64,000 nucleotides of DNA from Streptomyces inusitatus (GCF_014651115.1 NZ_BMWG01000015.1:1-64000), one strand, 5' to 3'; numbered from the stretch's first letter, positions 47,244 through 56,787 are shown. The notes: generated by a model from the sequence alone, not told the origin. A program made the numbers and translations.

Positions 47244-48170
47244 ATGCCACTCGTCCCCACCGCTGAACTCGTCCGTGCCGCGGTCGCCGAACGGCGCGGT
47301 GTCGCCGCGTTCAACGTCATCACCCTGGAACACGCGGAGGCGATCGCCGAGGGCGCGGAGAGCGCGGGCGCGCCCGCCATCCTCCAGATCTCCGAGAACG
47401 CCGTCCGCTTCCACGGCGGCGACCTCTCCGCCGTCGCCGCCGCCGCGTGCGCCGTGGCCCGGACATCGAGCGCGCCCCTCGCGCTCCATCTCGACCATGT
47501 GGTCTCCGCCGAACTGCTGCGCGCCGCCGAGGGCCACGGCTTCGGCTCGGTGATGTTCGACGCCTCGAAGCTGCCGTACGAGGAGAATGTGCGCGCCACG
47601 GCGGACGCGGTGCGCTGGGGCCACGAGCGCGGCATCTGGGTCGAGGCCGAGCTGGGGAAGGTCGGCGGCAAGGAGGGCGAGGCCCCGCTCGACGCGCACA
47701 CCCCCGGCGTCCGCACGGATCCCGCCGAGGCCGCCGCCTACACCGCCGCGACCGGCGTGGACGCCCTCGCGGTGGCCGTCGGCTCCTCGCACGCGATGAC
47801 CGAGCGCACCGCCGCCCTCGACCACGCCCTGATCGCCCGGCTGCGCGCGGCGGTCCCGGTGCCGCTGGTGCTGCACGGCTCATCGGGCGTCCCCGACGGC
47901 GAGATCCGGGCGGCGGTCGCGGCCGGCATGGTGAAGATCAATGTGGGTACGGCGCTGAACACGGCGTTCACCGGAGCCGTACGGGAGTTTCTGGCGGGCC
48001 GTCCCGAGGTGGTCGACCCCCGGAAGTACCTGGTTCCGGCGCGTACGGCGATGGCCGGGACCGTGGCGGGCTTTCTGGGGCTGCTGAGCACCCCGGGCCG
48101 GGGCCCGGGCTCAGTGCCCGGCCCGGCGGAGCCCGGTACGGCGGCTCAGAGCGCGCCGTCGCTGACCTGA
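47244..48170 (+). CDS. class II ketose-bisphosphate aldolase (Fba/KbaY-GatY type)
   Basis: 308 residues. ALHLDHVVS holds zinc His and the catalytic Asp, EAELGKVGG another zinc region, VLHGSSGVPD the third His, and MVKINVGTALN the phosphate site. These place it with fructose- or tagatose-1,6-bisphosphate aldolases. The product is glyceraldehyde-3-P plus dihydroxyacetone-P. ATG at 47244, 90 bp after the kinase. A Pro/Ala-rich C-terminal extension overlaps the convergent gene by 25 bp. Confidence 0.85.
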   Translation: MPLVPTAELVRAAVAERRGVAAFNVITLEHAEAIAEGAESAGAPAILQISENAVRFHGGDLSAVAAAACAVARTSSAPLALHLDHVVSAELLRAAEGHGFGSVMFDASKLPYEENVRATADAVRWGHERGIWVEAELGKVGGKEGEAPLDAHTPGVRTDPAEAAAYTAATGVDALAVAVGSSHAMTERTAALDHALIARLRAAVPVPLVLHGSSGVPDGEIRAAVAAGMVKINVGTALNTAFTGAVREFLAGRPEVVDPRKYLVPARTAMAGTVAGFLGLLSTPGRGPGSVPGPAEPGTAAQSAPSLT

Positions 48171-49204
48171 AGCCAGTCGAGGACCACATCGCACTTGTTG
48201 TCCTGCTCGCACGAGATCTTGATCTCGTTCTCGCCGTCCTGGAGCGTCACCGGCGCCCAGGTGGTCTGCCAGTTCTTCTCCCACTCGGAGTCGCTGGAGC
48301 TGATGAAGTCCTTGAGCCCCAGCGGGTTGGCGTTCGCCTTGCCGTTGACCGTCAAGGTGGCGTTGGCCTCCTTGTTGGGGATGGCGTAGCGGACGTAGAG
48401 CCGGTAGTCGCCCGCGCTGGCGACCTTCGCCTTCCAGGTGACCGAGGCGCCGACGTTGTTGAAGTTGCCGATGAACGCGCCGCCGGTGCCCTGGGCGCCC
48501 TCGATGTCCGTCTTCGCCTGGGCGTCGCCGCCGAGGCGCAGGGTGACCGCGTCCTGCTTGGGCAGCCCGGCGGGCTCGTCGTCCTCCTCCTTCTCGGAGG
48601 GGTCCGCGCTGGGCTCCGCAGGCTCGGCGGGGGCCGAGGAGCTGGTCTGCTCGGGCTGCACCCCGTTCGCCTGGGTGTCCTTCTCGTCGTCCTTGTCCAT
48701 CAGGGCGATGGTGATGCCGACGACCACGGCGACCACCACGGCGATCGCGCCGATCAGCAGCCCCTTGGTGTTGGGCCCCCGGCCGCCCGATCCGCGCCCG
48801 CCGCCGGCCGGGGGCACCGGCTGGGTGACCGGGCCGGAGGGATGGGCCCCGGGCGCGGCGTACTGCCCGCCGGGTCCGCCGGGGTGCTGCCCGTACGGCT
48901 GCTGTTGCTGCTGGTAGTTCTGCTGCGGCGGATACCCCTGCTGCTGGGGGAAGCCCTGCTGCGGATACCCCTGCTGCTGCGGGGCGTGCTGGGGCTGGCC
49001 GCCGTACTGGCGCTCGCCGACCGCCCGGACATGGTTGTACGAGGTTCTGGGGACGCCGGGCTGGGGCGCTGCGGGACCCGGGTAGCCGTAGCCGCGGCCG
49101 CGGCCCGAGGGTGGTGTCGCGCCTGCCGCGTGCCCGTCCTCGTACAGATACCCGAAAGGATCGTCGTCCTCGGGCGTGCTCGCGCCGTTGTTCCCGGCCG
49201 TCAT
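48146..49204 (-). CDS. membrane-anchored protein with C-terminal carbohydrate-binding-like domain
   Basis: 352 residues: Pro/Gln/Gly/Tyr-rich cytoplasmic N-terminus (~1-145, repeats QQGYPQQ), one transmembrane helix (GLLIGAIAVVVAVVVGITIALM), an acidic linker, and an outside beta-sandwich (~225-352: AGDYRLYVRYAIPN, WQTTWAPVTLQDGENEIKIS) resembling CBM35/CBM6. Likely surface glycan binding. ATG at 49204 follows GGAGGG. Two Cys (KISCEQDNKCDVV) suggest a disulfide. Confidence 0.75.
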   Translation of the reverse strand: MTAGNNGASTPEDDDPFGYLYEDGHAAGATPPSGRGRGYGYPGPAAPQPGVPRTSYNHVRAVGERQYGGQPQHAPQQQGYPQQGFPQQQGYPPQQNYQQQQQPYGQHPGGPGGQYAAPGAHPSGPVTQPVPPAGGGRGSGGRGPNTKGLLIGAIAVVVAVVVGITIALMDKDDEKDTQANGVQPEQTSSSAPAEPAEPSADPSEKEEDDEPAGLPKQDAVTLRLGGDAQAKTDIEGAQGTGGAFIGNFNNVGASVTWKAKVASAGDYRLYVRYAIPNKEANATLTVNGKANANPLGLKDFISSSDSEWEKNWQTTWAPVTLQDGENEIKISCEQDNKCDVVLDWLQVSDGAL

Positions 49205-49337
49205 CCCTGGTCCCTCCTCACCGTCGTCAGCCCTACGCCGACGCGGGCGAGCCTACCCGGTTCGGAGTAACGGAATGGGTGACGTTGACCCCAAACGGGG
49301 CCATCGTCACAAGACCAGAACATGACAGGCGGTGGTC

Positions 49338-50978
49338 TCAGCCGGCCCTTCGGTGGACCTTGGACCGGGACCGCTTCTCGATGTACATCCGCTGGTCGGC
49401 GGATTGCAGCACTTCCTCGACCGACATTCCGCAACTCGCCCAGCTGATACCGAAACTGGCCCCGACACGCACTCCGCGACCCCCCACCCGGATCGGCAGA
49501 ATGATCGCGTTTCGCAGCCGGACGGCGAGATCCGCCGCGTCCGCCGCGCCCAGACCGTCGGCGAGTACGACGAACTCGTCGCCGCCGAGCCGGGCGACGG
49601 TGTCCCCCTCGCGCACCCCCCGGGTGAGCCGCCGGGCGACCTCGACCAGGACGGCGTCACCGGTCTGGTGCCCGAACCGGTCGTTGATCGACTTGAAGCC
49701 GTCCAGGTCGCAGAAGAGGACCGCGAGGCCCTTCGTACCGTCGTCGACCTCGTCGGCGGGCGCGATCGCGTGCACATGGTGATCGAACGCCGCGCCCGCG
49801 GGGCCGAAGTCAAAACCGTCCGCGTTGAAGAGCGCGCCGGTCTCCGGGTCGTACCCGGGGTCGGCCGCGCTCTCCTCGCCGCCGGGCGCGGTGGGCGGGC
49901 GCTCGCACAGCTTGGAGCTGAGCCGGGCGCGCAGCTCGGCGCTGTTGGGCAGGCCGGTGAGCGCGTCGTGCGAGGCGCGGTGCGCGAGCGCCAGCTCGTG
50001 GCGCTTGCGGTCCTCGATGTCCTCGACGTGCGTGAGCAGGAAGCGGGGGCCGTCGGTGGTGTCCGCGACGACCGAGTTCCGCAGGGAGACCCAGACATAG
50101 CTGCCGTCCCGCCGGCCGAGCCGCAGCTCGGCCCTGCCGCCTTCGGCGGAGGTGCGCAGCAGGGTGCCGACGTCCTCGGGGTGGACGAGGTCGGCGAAGG
50201 AGTACCGCCGCATCGCGGAGGCGGGGCGTCCCAGCAGCCGGCAGAGGGCGTCATTGGTGCGCAGCAGCCGCCCGTGCTGGTCGCCGCCCATCTCGGCGAT
50301 GGCCATCCCGCTGGGCGCGTACTCGAAGGCCTGGCGGAACGACTCCTCGCTGGCGCGCAGCGCCTGCTGCTCGCGTTCGAGGCGGACGAGGGCGCGCTGC
50401 ATGTTTGCTCGCAGCCGGGCATTGCTGATCGCAATGGCGGCCTGGGAGGCGTACATCTGGAGGGCTTCCTGTCCCCAGGGGCCCGGCCGGCGGCCGTTGC
50501 GCGGCCGGTCGACGGAGATGACCCCGAGGAGTTCGCGTCCGCCGCCGGAGGTGAACATGGGCGCGTAGAGCCGGTCCTGGGGGTGCCACTCGTCCTCGAA
50601 GCGGGGGTCGGGGCCCTCGGTGTGCCACTGCGGCACATCGTCCTCGATGAGCACCCAGCCCTCGGTGTGCGGGATGAACCGCAGCTCGCCCCAGGCCTCT
50701 CCCATGGAGAGCCGCCGCTCCCAGGAGGGCCTGGAACCGACCCGTCCGGTGATCAGGGCCTCGGCGGCGGCGCTGCCCGCGAAGGCGGCGACGACGAGAT
50801 CCCCGTCGGGCCGTACGAGATTGACGCACGCCAGCTCGTACCCGAGGCCGGCGACGATGCCGTCGGCGACGGTCTGGAGGGTGTCGGCCAGGCTGCGGGC
50901 GGTATTGAGGTCGGCGACCACTTTGTGCAGCTGTCGCAGGGTCGCAAGACGGACGTAGGGCTCCGACTCGGTCTCCAT
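49338..50978 (-). CDS. cdgB: GAF-PAS-GGDEF diguanylate cyclase CdgB
   Basis: 546 residues. GAF domain (~20-180, LQTVADGIVAGLGYELACVN), PAS (~200-320, SFRQAFEYAPSGMAIAEMGG; RRDGSYVWVSLRNS), and GGDEF (~340-540) with intact catalytic RLGGDEFVV and the inhibitory I-site RxxD (REGD) five residues before it. Makes cyclic di-GMP from two GTP; in S. coelicolor the gene at this locus (cdgB) affects development and is a BldD target. ATG at 50978 follows GGGGAG. A palindrome (51119-51134) lies 140 bp upstream. Confidence 0.9.
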   Translation of the reverse strand: METESEPYVRLATLRQLHKVVADLNTARSLADTLQTVADGIVAGLGYELACVNLVRPDGDLVVAAFAGSAAAEALITGRVGSRPSWERRLSMGEAWGELRFIPHTEGWVLIEDDVPQWHTEGPDPRFEDEWHPQDRLYAPMFTSGGGRELLGVISVDRPRNGRRPGPWGQEALQMYASQAAIAISNARLRANMQRALVRLEREQQALRASEESFRQAFEYAPSGMAIAEMGGDQHGRLLRTNDALCRLLGRPASAMRRYSFADLVHPEDVGTLLRTSAEGGRAELRLGRRDGSYVWVSLRNSVVADTTDGPRFLLTHVEDIEDRKRHELALAHRASHDALTGLPNSAELRARLSSKLCERPPTAPGGEESAADPGYDPETGALFNADGFDFGPAGAAFDHHVHAIAPADEVDDGTKGLAVLFCDLDGFKSINDRFGHQTGDAVLVEVARRLTRGVREGDTVARLGGDEFVVLADGLGAADAADLAVRLRNAIILPIRVGGRGVRVGASFGISWASCGMSVEEVLQSADQRMYIEKRSRSKVHRRAG

Positions 50979-51330
50979 GCTCGCTCTCCCCGAGACCTCG
51001 ACAGCAGACTCCAGGTTTCTCTTCGGCCTTCTTGTTCGGTCTTCTCGTTGCGGTATCCCGGCCACTGAATCACAGCGAGCTGTCCACTCGGTACACAGGG
51101 TCAACAAATAAGCCACTCTGTGACTCAAGTCACATGAGTGTATGGGTGGTCATCGGAGCGGATGGATGCGTTCGCGGCCCGGGAAGGCGTCTCCTAACGC
51201 AAATCCAGGCCCCGGCCCGCCCCTCGGCCCGCATTCCGCTTCGCCCTTCAAACTGGGTCTGAAGTCCTAGGACCCCCTTGGTCCCCTGGTCCGATGCGGT
51301 CCCGGGCGCGGCACGGCTAGCGTTCTGCGT
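50979..51330. other. divergent control region between cdgB and the flavin reductase gene
   Basis: 352 bp without a supported gene. TGTGACT-CA-AGTCACA at 51119-51134 is a perfect dyad with TGAC...GTCA half-sites similar to BldD sites, though the spacing is one base shorter than the published consensus I recall. TAGCGT at 51317-51322 could be a -10 for the flavin reductase. Confidence 0.55.
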
Positions 51331-51915
51331 GTGCCCCAGACGACGATTGCCGCTGCCGGGACCGCCGCGCCCCCGGGCCCCGATTCCGACCCTCTGATCC
51401 CTCATCCTGACGGGGTGAGCAATGAGGAGTTTCGTGCGGCCCTGTCCCGTCTGGCCGCCGGTGTGGTGCTGGTGACCGCCCACGCCCCCGACGAGGGGCC
51501 GCACGGCGAGGACATCGGCATGACGGCGACCGCCTTCGTCTCGGTCTCGCTCGATCCCCCGCTGGTGATGGTCAGCCTCCGCGAGGGCTCGCGGATGGAC
51601 GACCTGCTCGCCGAGCAGCCCCACTGGGCGGTCTCGGTGCTCTCCGGGAACCAGCGTCAGATCGCGGGCCGTTTCGCCATGAAGGGCCGGGTCAGCGACC
51701 GGCTGCTCTTCGACGCCATCCCCTGGACCAGGGGCGCGTACAGCGGAGCGCCGCTGGTCGGCGACTCGCTGGCCACCCTGGAGTGCCGCACCGAGCAGCG
51801 GGTGACCGCGGGCGACCACACCCTGGTCATCGGCCGGGTGCTGGGGGTCGGGGTGCCGGCCGCCGAGGGCGATCCGCTGATGTACTTCCAGGGGAAGTAC
51901 CGGCAGCTGGGCTGA
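51331..51915 (+). CDS. flavin reductase-like FMN-binding protein
   Basis: 194 residues of the flavin-reductase split-barrel: FRAALSRLAAGVVLVTAHA, MTATAFVSVSLDPPLVMVSLR, WAVSVLSGNQRQIAGRFA, GAPLVGDSLATLECRT. Reduces FMN with NAD(P)H or binds FMN for a monooxygenase partner. GTG at 51331 with a -10-like sequence very close, so it may be leaderless; the first ~28 residues are Pro/Ala-rich and variable. No oxygenase partner nearby. Confidence 0.85.
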   Translation: MPQTTIAAAGTAAPPGPDSDPLIPHPDGVSNEEFRAALSRLAAGVVLVTAHAPDEGPHGEDIGMTATAFVSVSLDPPLVMVSLREGSRMDDLLAEQPHWAVSVLSGNQRQIAGRFAMKGRVSDRLLFDAIPWTRGAYSGAPLVGDSLATLECRTEQRVTAGDHTLVIGRVLGVGVPAAEGDPLMYFQGKYRQLG

Positions 51916-52037
51916 GCCCGGCCCGCCACGGGCCGCCACGGGCTCCCGGCCCGCTCCGGGCTCCCCGTCCGCTCCGGGCTCTCCGCCCGTTTCGGCCGGG
52001 ATCACTGCGCGATACATACACCGGACCGGACGCCGGC

Positions 52038-52466
52038 TCAGCCCCAGTCGCGGCCCGACCGTCCCCGCTTGGTGTCCGAGCGCTGCCGCTTCTCCCGCAG
52101 CCGCCGCTCGTTGAGCCCGCGCGGTATCTTCCGCGCCCTGCGCGGCTTCGGCGGCGGAGCCGTCGCCTCCGCCAGCAGCGCCGCGAGCCGTACCGCCGCC
52201 GTCTCGCGGTTGCGCCACTGCGAGCGGTGCTCCGAGGACCGGACCGCGACCACCCCGCCCACCAGACGGCCCGCCAGCCGCTCCAGCGCGCGCTCCTTCC
52301 ACACCGGAGGCAGTGCCTCCGTGCGTGCGAGGTCGAAGCGCAGCTCCACCTGGGAGTCGCTCGTGTTCACATGCTGGCCGCCCGGCCCGGACGACCTGGA
52401 GAAACGCCAGATCAGCTCGGCCTCCGGGAGGGAGACGGAGCCTCGGATGACATAAGGACCGGACAT
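52038..52466 (-). CDS. arfB: ArfB/YaeJ-type peptidyl-tRNA hydrolase (ribosome rescue)
   Basis: 142 residues with the release-factor GGQ motif in SRSSGPGGQHVNTSDSQVEL (~24-43) and a long basic C-terminal tail (RKIPRGLNERRLREKRQRS) that enters the mRNA channel in ArfB. Rescues ribosomes stalled without a stop codon by hydrolysing peptidyl-tRNA. ATG at 52466. Confidence 0.9.
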   Translation of the reverse strand: MSGPYVIRGSVSLPEAELIWRFSRSSGPGGQHVNTSDSQVELRFDLARTEALPPVWKERALERLAGRLVGGVVAVRSSEHRSQWRNRETAAVRLAALLAEATAPPPKPRRARKIPRGLNERRLREKRQRSDTKRGRSGRDWG

Positions 52467-52609
52467 ACCCCCATCGTCCCGTGTCCGAGATGTTCACGTC
52501 ATCTCGATTTCCATGGAACTTGTGACTCCCTTGTCTGCGTTAAGACGGTTACCGGCAGCTTCGGGACAGCCTGGGCCGTCGCACATCCGCACACGAAGGG
52601 GACTTCCCA

Positions 52610-53185
52610 ATGGCAGTAAGCCTGTCCAAGGGTGGCAACATCTCGCTCACCAAGGAGGCCCCGGGCCTCGCCGCCGTCACCGTCGGTCTCGGCTGGGACG
52701 TCCGCACCACCACCGGCACGGACTTCGACCTCGACGCCTCCGCGATCGGGATCAACGGCGCGGGCAAGGTCGCGTCCGACGCCCACTTCGTCTTCTTCAA
52801 CAACCGGGCCACCCCCGACCAGACCATCGTCCACACCGGTGACAACCGCACCGGCGAGGGCGGCGGCGACGACGAGCAGATCAACGTCAACCTGGCCGGT
52901 CTGCCCGCCGATGTCGCCAAGATCGTCTTCCCGGTCTCCATCTACGACGGCACCGCCCGCAGCCAGAACTTCGGCCAGGTCCGCAACGCGTACATCCGCG
53001 TCGTCAACCAGGCCGGCGGAGCCGAGATCGCCCGCTACGACCTGAGCGAGGACGCCGCGACCGAGACCGCGATGGTCTTCGGCGAGCTGTACCGCAGCGG
53101 CGCGGAGTGGAAGTTCCGCGCCGTCGGCCAGGGGTACGCCTCCGGCCTCCAGGGCATCGCGCAGGACTTCGGCGTCAACATCTGA
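52610..53185 (+). CDS. terD: TerD-family tellurium-resistance/stress protein
   Basis: 191 residues, the full TerD fold: VSLSKGGNISLTKE, GLGWDVRTT, FDLDASAI (calcium site), NNRATPDQTIVHTGDN, GGDDEQINVNL, IYDGTARSQNFGQVRNAYIRV. Binds calcium; linked to tellurite and membrane-stress responses. ATG at 52610 with GGGGAC. Followed by a clear hairpin. Confidence 0.93.
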   Translation: MAVSLSKGGNISLTKEAPGLAAVTVGLGWDVRTTTGTDFDLDASAIGINGAGKVASDAHFVFFNNRATPDQTIVHTGDNRTGEGGGDDEQINVNLAGLPADVAKIVFPVSIYDGTARSQNFGQVRNAYIRVVNQAGGAEIARYDLSEDAATETAMVFGELYRSGAEWKFRAVGQGYASGLQGIAQDFGVNI

Positions 53186-53204
53186 CCCGCCGCGCTCAAC
53201 GGCA

Positions 53205-53230
53205 CGGCCCCCGGAGATGTCCGGGGGCCG
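53205..53230 (+). terminator. terD terminator
   Basis: CGGCCCCCGGA and complement, 11 bp, 4-nt loop, between convergent genes; bidirectional. Confidence 0.75.
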
Positions 53231-53242
53231 GGCCGGCGGGGG

Positions 53243-54358
53243 TCAGGAGATCTTCTTCGGGGGGAAGATCCGCTCCCGGAGCTTCGCTATCCGCGACTGG
53301 GTGGCGACCAGGTCGAGCGTCTCGAAGGACAGCTCCCACTCCGTCCCGCCGCGCCCGTCATGGGTGAAGCGCTCCACGATCCCGTAGGTCACCTCGCGGG
53401 GCGTCGTGGGATTGCCGTTCTCGTCGTCCGGGCCGACCGTCGCATGGCCGACCCACTCCTGGTGGACCGTGCGGCCCTTGCGCACGGTGTTGCCCGGCTC
53501 CAGCTTCAGCTGGCCGCGCATCGCGCCGAAGAACCGGCCGAGATACTCCTCGGCACCGGCCGCGCCGGTGATCGGACCCTTCAGACCGGGGCCGTTGAGC
53601 CGCAGATTCCGTACGTCCGGCACCAGCGCGGAGACATCACCGCTGTTCCACGCCTGCTTCCGCCGCTCCTTCCACTCCGCCGTGCCCGGCAGGCCCGTCG
53701 ACCGCTTCCCGACCGCCGCGCCGCCGGCCGCCCGGCCCGCCGCGCCGCCCGAGCCCAGTCCCGCGAAGAGGTTGGGCAGCGTCTGGTCCAGCGGACGGAA
53801 CAGCTCCGTCTGGTCCCAGAACCGCCGCCCCTGCTCGACTTCGTCGCCGCGGAGCACCAGCCGGTGCATCGTGTAGTAGTCCACTGACACGGCCGGACCC
53901 TGGAGCTGCTTGACGGTGCCGGTGTTCCGGGCTTTCACGAAGATCACCCCGCCGTCCGGCGAGGAGGTCACCGAGACCGGCTCGAAGACATAGTCGGGCA
54001 TCACCTTGAGAACGCCCTCGATCTGCTCCTTGATGACGGTCCTGCCGATCGGCTGGGGGAGGCCGGTGTCCATCAGCGTGCCGTCGGAGGTGAAGAGGTC
54101 CATGTAGTTCTTGACCACCGAGGTCTTCTCACCCCAGGCGCAGTACTTCTTGATGAAGGCGACCACGTTCGGCGGCAGCGGGGCCGTCCGGCGGTCCGCC
54201 TTCCCGGCCTCGCCGACCGCTCCGGCCAGAGCCGAGGCCGGGGGCGGACAGAGCCTGGGCTCGGCGGGCGAGGCCGACGCCGACGCGGTGCCCGCCCCCA
54301 GGGGAAGCAGCGCGGCGGCGGTCACCAGAACGAGCATGGGGCGGATACGGCGCGACAT
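53243..54358 (-). CDS. secreted protein with two SnoaL/NTF2-like domains
   Basis: 371 residues with a signal peptide (RIRPMLVLVTAAALLPLGAGTASASAS). Two tandem NTF2-like folds: ~65-195 (KNYMDLFTSDGTLMDTGLPQ, YYTMHRLVLRGDEVEQGRRF) and ~230-350 (RKQAWNSGDVSALVPDVRNL, EEYLGRFFGAMRGQL, EWELSFETLDL). Probably extracellular ligand binding or enzymatic; substrate unknown. ATG at 54358. Confidence 0.7.
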   Translation of the reverse strand: MSRRIRPMLVLVTAAALLPLGAGTASASASPAEPRLCPPPASALAGAVGEAGKADRRTAPLPPNVVAFIKKYCAWGEKTSVVKNYMDLFTSDGTLMDTGLPQPIGRTVIKEQIEGVLKVMPDYVFEPVSVTSSPDGGVIFVKARNTGTVKQLQGPAVSVDYYTMHRLVLRGDEVEQGRRFWDQTELFRPLDQTLPNLFAGLGSGGAAGRAAGGAAVGKRSTGLPGTAEWKERRKQAWNSGDVSALVPDVRNLRLNGPGLKGPITGAAGAEEYLGRFFGAMRGQLKLEPGNTVRKGRTVHQEWVGHATVGPDDENGNPTTPREVTYGIVERFTHDGRGGTEWELSFETLDLVATQSRIAKLRERIFPPKKIS

Positions 54359-54504
54359 TCGACACTCCGGTCTCTTCGGGACTCAACGGGCCCCTCCGGG
54401 CCCCGGGGGGCTCATCTCCGCCCCGCACTCGAAGTCTCGCCGTCGGCCACCCAACCGGTCGATTACATGAGAGGTAATGCGAGGTAGCGAGGGCCCCCGC
54501 GCGC

Positions 54505-55920
54505 TCACCTTCGCGGCCGGCCGTCCCCGTACAGCCACACGTCCCACACCCCGCCGAGATCCCGGCCCGAGAGCCGCTCCGCGTACGCCGTGAAATCCGC
54601 CGTCGACGCGTTGCCGTGCCGGTGCTCCTCCGCCCAGCCCCGCAGCAGCCGGAAGAAGACCCCGTCCCCCACCTCCCGGCGCACCCGATGCAGCACCATC
54701 GCGCCCCGCCCGTACACCGGAGCCGACGACACCTCGGCCGCCGACGGCGGATCCGCGGGCGGGAAGGCCCAGTTCTCCGCGTCCGCGAACGCCGCGTCGA
54801 AACTCTCCCGTACCGGAACGCCCTCGAACTCCTCCGCCCACAGCCACTCCGCGTAGGTGGCGAAACCCTCGTTGAGCCACATGTCCCGCCACGACTTCGG
54901 CGTCACCGAATCGCCGAACCACTGATGGGCGATCTCATGGGCCAGGGTCTCCGGAGTGAAGAGCCCGGCCGGGAACACCGGACGGTTCTGTGTCTCCAGG
55001 GCGTAGCCCACCACCTCGTCCGGGACCACGATCGCCCCGGCCGACGAGAAGGGATACGGCCCGAAGAGCCCCTCCGCCCACGCCAGCACCTCCGGCAGAC
55101 GCGCCGACAGCTTCCCCACCGCCGAATCCGCCGTCCCCACCGCCGTCCCCACCGCCGGATCGACCGCCGTGACCACCGGCAGACCGGACGCCGTCCGTGA
55201 GGACCGCATCTCGTACGGGCCGATCGCCAGCGTCGCCAGATACGTCGCCATCGGCTCCGCCGACCGCCATCGGTAGGTGCTGCGGCCCCCGCTCGTCCGC
55301 TCGCTCGCCAACTCGCCGTTGGAGACCGCCCGAAGCCCCTCGGGGACCGTCACCGCGATGTCGAACGACGCCTTGTCGCTCGGATGGTGGTTCCCCGGGA
55401 ACCAGGCCATCGAGCCGGACGGCTCGCCCACCGCGAGCGCCCCGCCCGGCGTCCTCAGCCAGCCCTCCTCCGAGCCGTCCGCGTCCCTGATCGCGCCCGG
55501 CTCGCCCTCGTACCGCACGACCGTACGGAACTCCCGGCCCGCCGGGACTGCCTCCCCGGGGCGCACCGTCAGCTCGTCGCCGTCGTGGACCGAGCGCGCC
55601 CCCGCACCGTCCACCGTCACCGCCGTCGCCGACAGCCGGTGCAGATCCAGATTGAAGACGCGCAGCTCACGAGTTGCCCGGGCCACGATCTCCGCCGTGC
55701 CCGCCAGCCTCCCCGACCCCGGGTCGTACTCCAGCGCCAGCCCATAGCTCCGGACGTCGTAACCGCCGTTGCCGAGCCCCGGGAAGAGCGGATCGCCCAC
55801 CCCCATGACCTCGGGCCCGGCCATGACATCGCCGTGCCCGCCGGCGGCACACCCCGAAAGGAGGAGGGCCGCGACGGCGGGCGGCGTGAGCAGACGCGTG
55901 ACGGACGATGACCGGGCCAC
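54505..55920 (-). CDS. M1-family metallopeptidase lipoprotein
   Basis: 471 residues, lipoprotein signal with LLLSGC lipobox. Zinc site HEIAHQWFGD followed 18 residues later by NEGFATYAEW (third ligand Glu), the gluzincin pattern. N-terminal beta domain (~50-220) as in aminopeptidase N. Exterior aminopeptidase anchored to the membrane. GTG at 55920. Somewhat shorter than aminopeptidase N because the C-terminal helical domain is missing. Confidence 0.88.
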   Translation of the reverse strand: MARSSSVTRLLTPPAVAALLLSGCAAGGHGDVMAGPEVMGVGDPLFPGLGNGGYDVRSYGLALEYDPGSGRLAGTAEIVARATRELRVFNLDLHRLSATAVTVDGAGARSVHDGDELTVRPGEAVPAGREFRTVVRYEGEPGAIRDADGSEEGWLRTPGGALAVGEPSGSMAWFPGNHHPSDKASFDIAVTVPEGLRAVSNGELASERTSGGRSTYRWRSAEPMATYLATLAIGPYEMRSSRTASGLPVVTAVDPAVGTAVGTADSAVGKLSARLPEVLAWAEGLFGPYPFSSAGAIVVPDEVVGYALETQNRPVFPAGLFTPETLAHEIAHQWFGDSVTPKSWRDMWLNEGFATYAEWLWAEEFEGVPVRESFDAAFADAENWAFPPADPPSAAEVSSAPVYGRGAMVLHRVRREVGDGVFFRLLRGWAEEHRHGNASTADFTAYAERLSGRDLGGVWDVWLYGDGRPRR

Positions 55921-55953
55921 GCGCCGATCCTAGAGGGCGGACCGGGCGGTCGA

Positions 55954-56511
55954 TCAGCGGCTCAGAGCCGCCACGCCCGCCTTCGCGAACTCCTCGTCCT
56001 GAGCGCCGCTCGGCGCGCCCGCGACCCCGATGGCCGCGATCGGAGCGCCCTTGACCTGCACCGGAGCGCCGCCGCCCAGGAACAGAGTGCCCGGGATGTC
56101 CTTCAGGTTCGGAGTGGACTCCAGCCGCTTCACCAGCTCGGAGGTGGGCGCGTTCCACGACACCGCCGTGAACGCCTTGCGCTCGGCCGACTCGTACGAC
56201 TGCGGGCCCGCGCCGTCGCCGCGCAGCGTCACCACGGTCTTGCCGTCACGGTCGACCACCGCGACCGTCACCCGCTGGCCGGCCTTCTCGGCCGCGTCCA
56301 GGGTCGCCTGCGCGGCCTTCGCCGCGGCGTCCACCGTCAGCCGGGTGTTCTGCTGGAGGTGCTTGTTGGAGAGATCCTTCTGCACCGCGGCACGCGTCTC
56401 GGCGGCCGGAGCGGAAGCGTTCGCCGACACCGCGCCGAAGGTACCGGCGCCGAGCGCGGTGGCGAGGGCGGTGACGGTGAGAACGCGGGTGCGGGTCGAG
56501 ATCTTCTTCAT
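55954..56511 (-). CDS. hbpS: secreted heme-binding/redox-sensing HbpS protein (GlcG/DUF336 family)
   Basis: 185 residues: signal peptide (RTRVLTVTALATALGAGTFGAVSANA), then the DUF336 fold: LTVDAAAKAAQATLDAAEKAGQRVTVAVVD, GDGAGPQSYESAERKAFTAV, PGTLFLGGGAPVQVKGAPIAAIGVAG. HbpS of S. reticuli binds heme outside the cell and modulates SenS under oxidative stress; divergent placement next to senS-senR supports this. ATG at 56511 follows AAGGAG. Confidence 0.88.
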   Translation of the reverse strand: MKKISTRTRVLTVTALATALGAGTFGAVSANASAPAAETRAAVQKDLSNKHLQQNTRLTVDAAAKAAQATLDAAEKAGQRVTVAVVDRDGKTVVTLRGDGAGPQSYESAERKAFTAVSWNAPTSELVKRLESTPNLKDIPGTLFLGGGAPVQVKGAPIAAIGVAGAPSGAQDEEFAKAGVAALSR

Positions 56512-56787
56512 GGTCCTTGGCTCCTTCTGCTGAGGTCCGGCGGGCTTCCGCGACCTTCTGCAATCGATCCTCCGCCCGGCCGGGGCCCGGGACGGTCGGT
56601 GTACCGGCTGCTCCGCGCGTGCATGATGGATGAGGCCCGTATCAACCGATCGGCTGATGCGGGCCCCCGACCGCCGGGTCACGATGCGAAGGCGCGACGC
56701 AGGTGCGCGCCCGGTACGCCCCAGCACGAACCCGCACGAACCCGTACGCCCCAGCCCGCCCCAGCACGTCCCGCAGGAGAGAACGCC

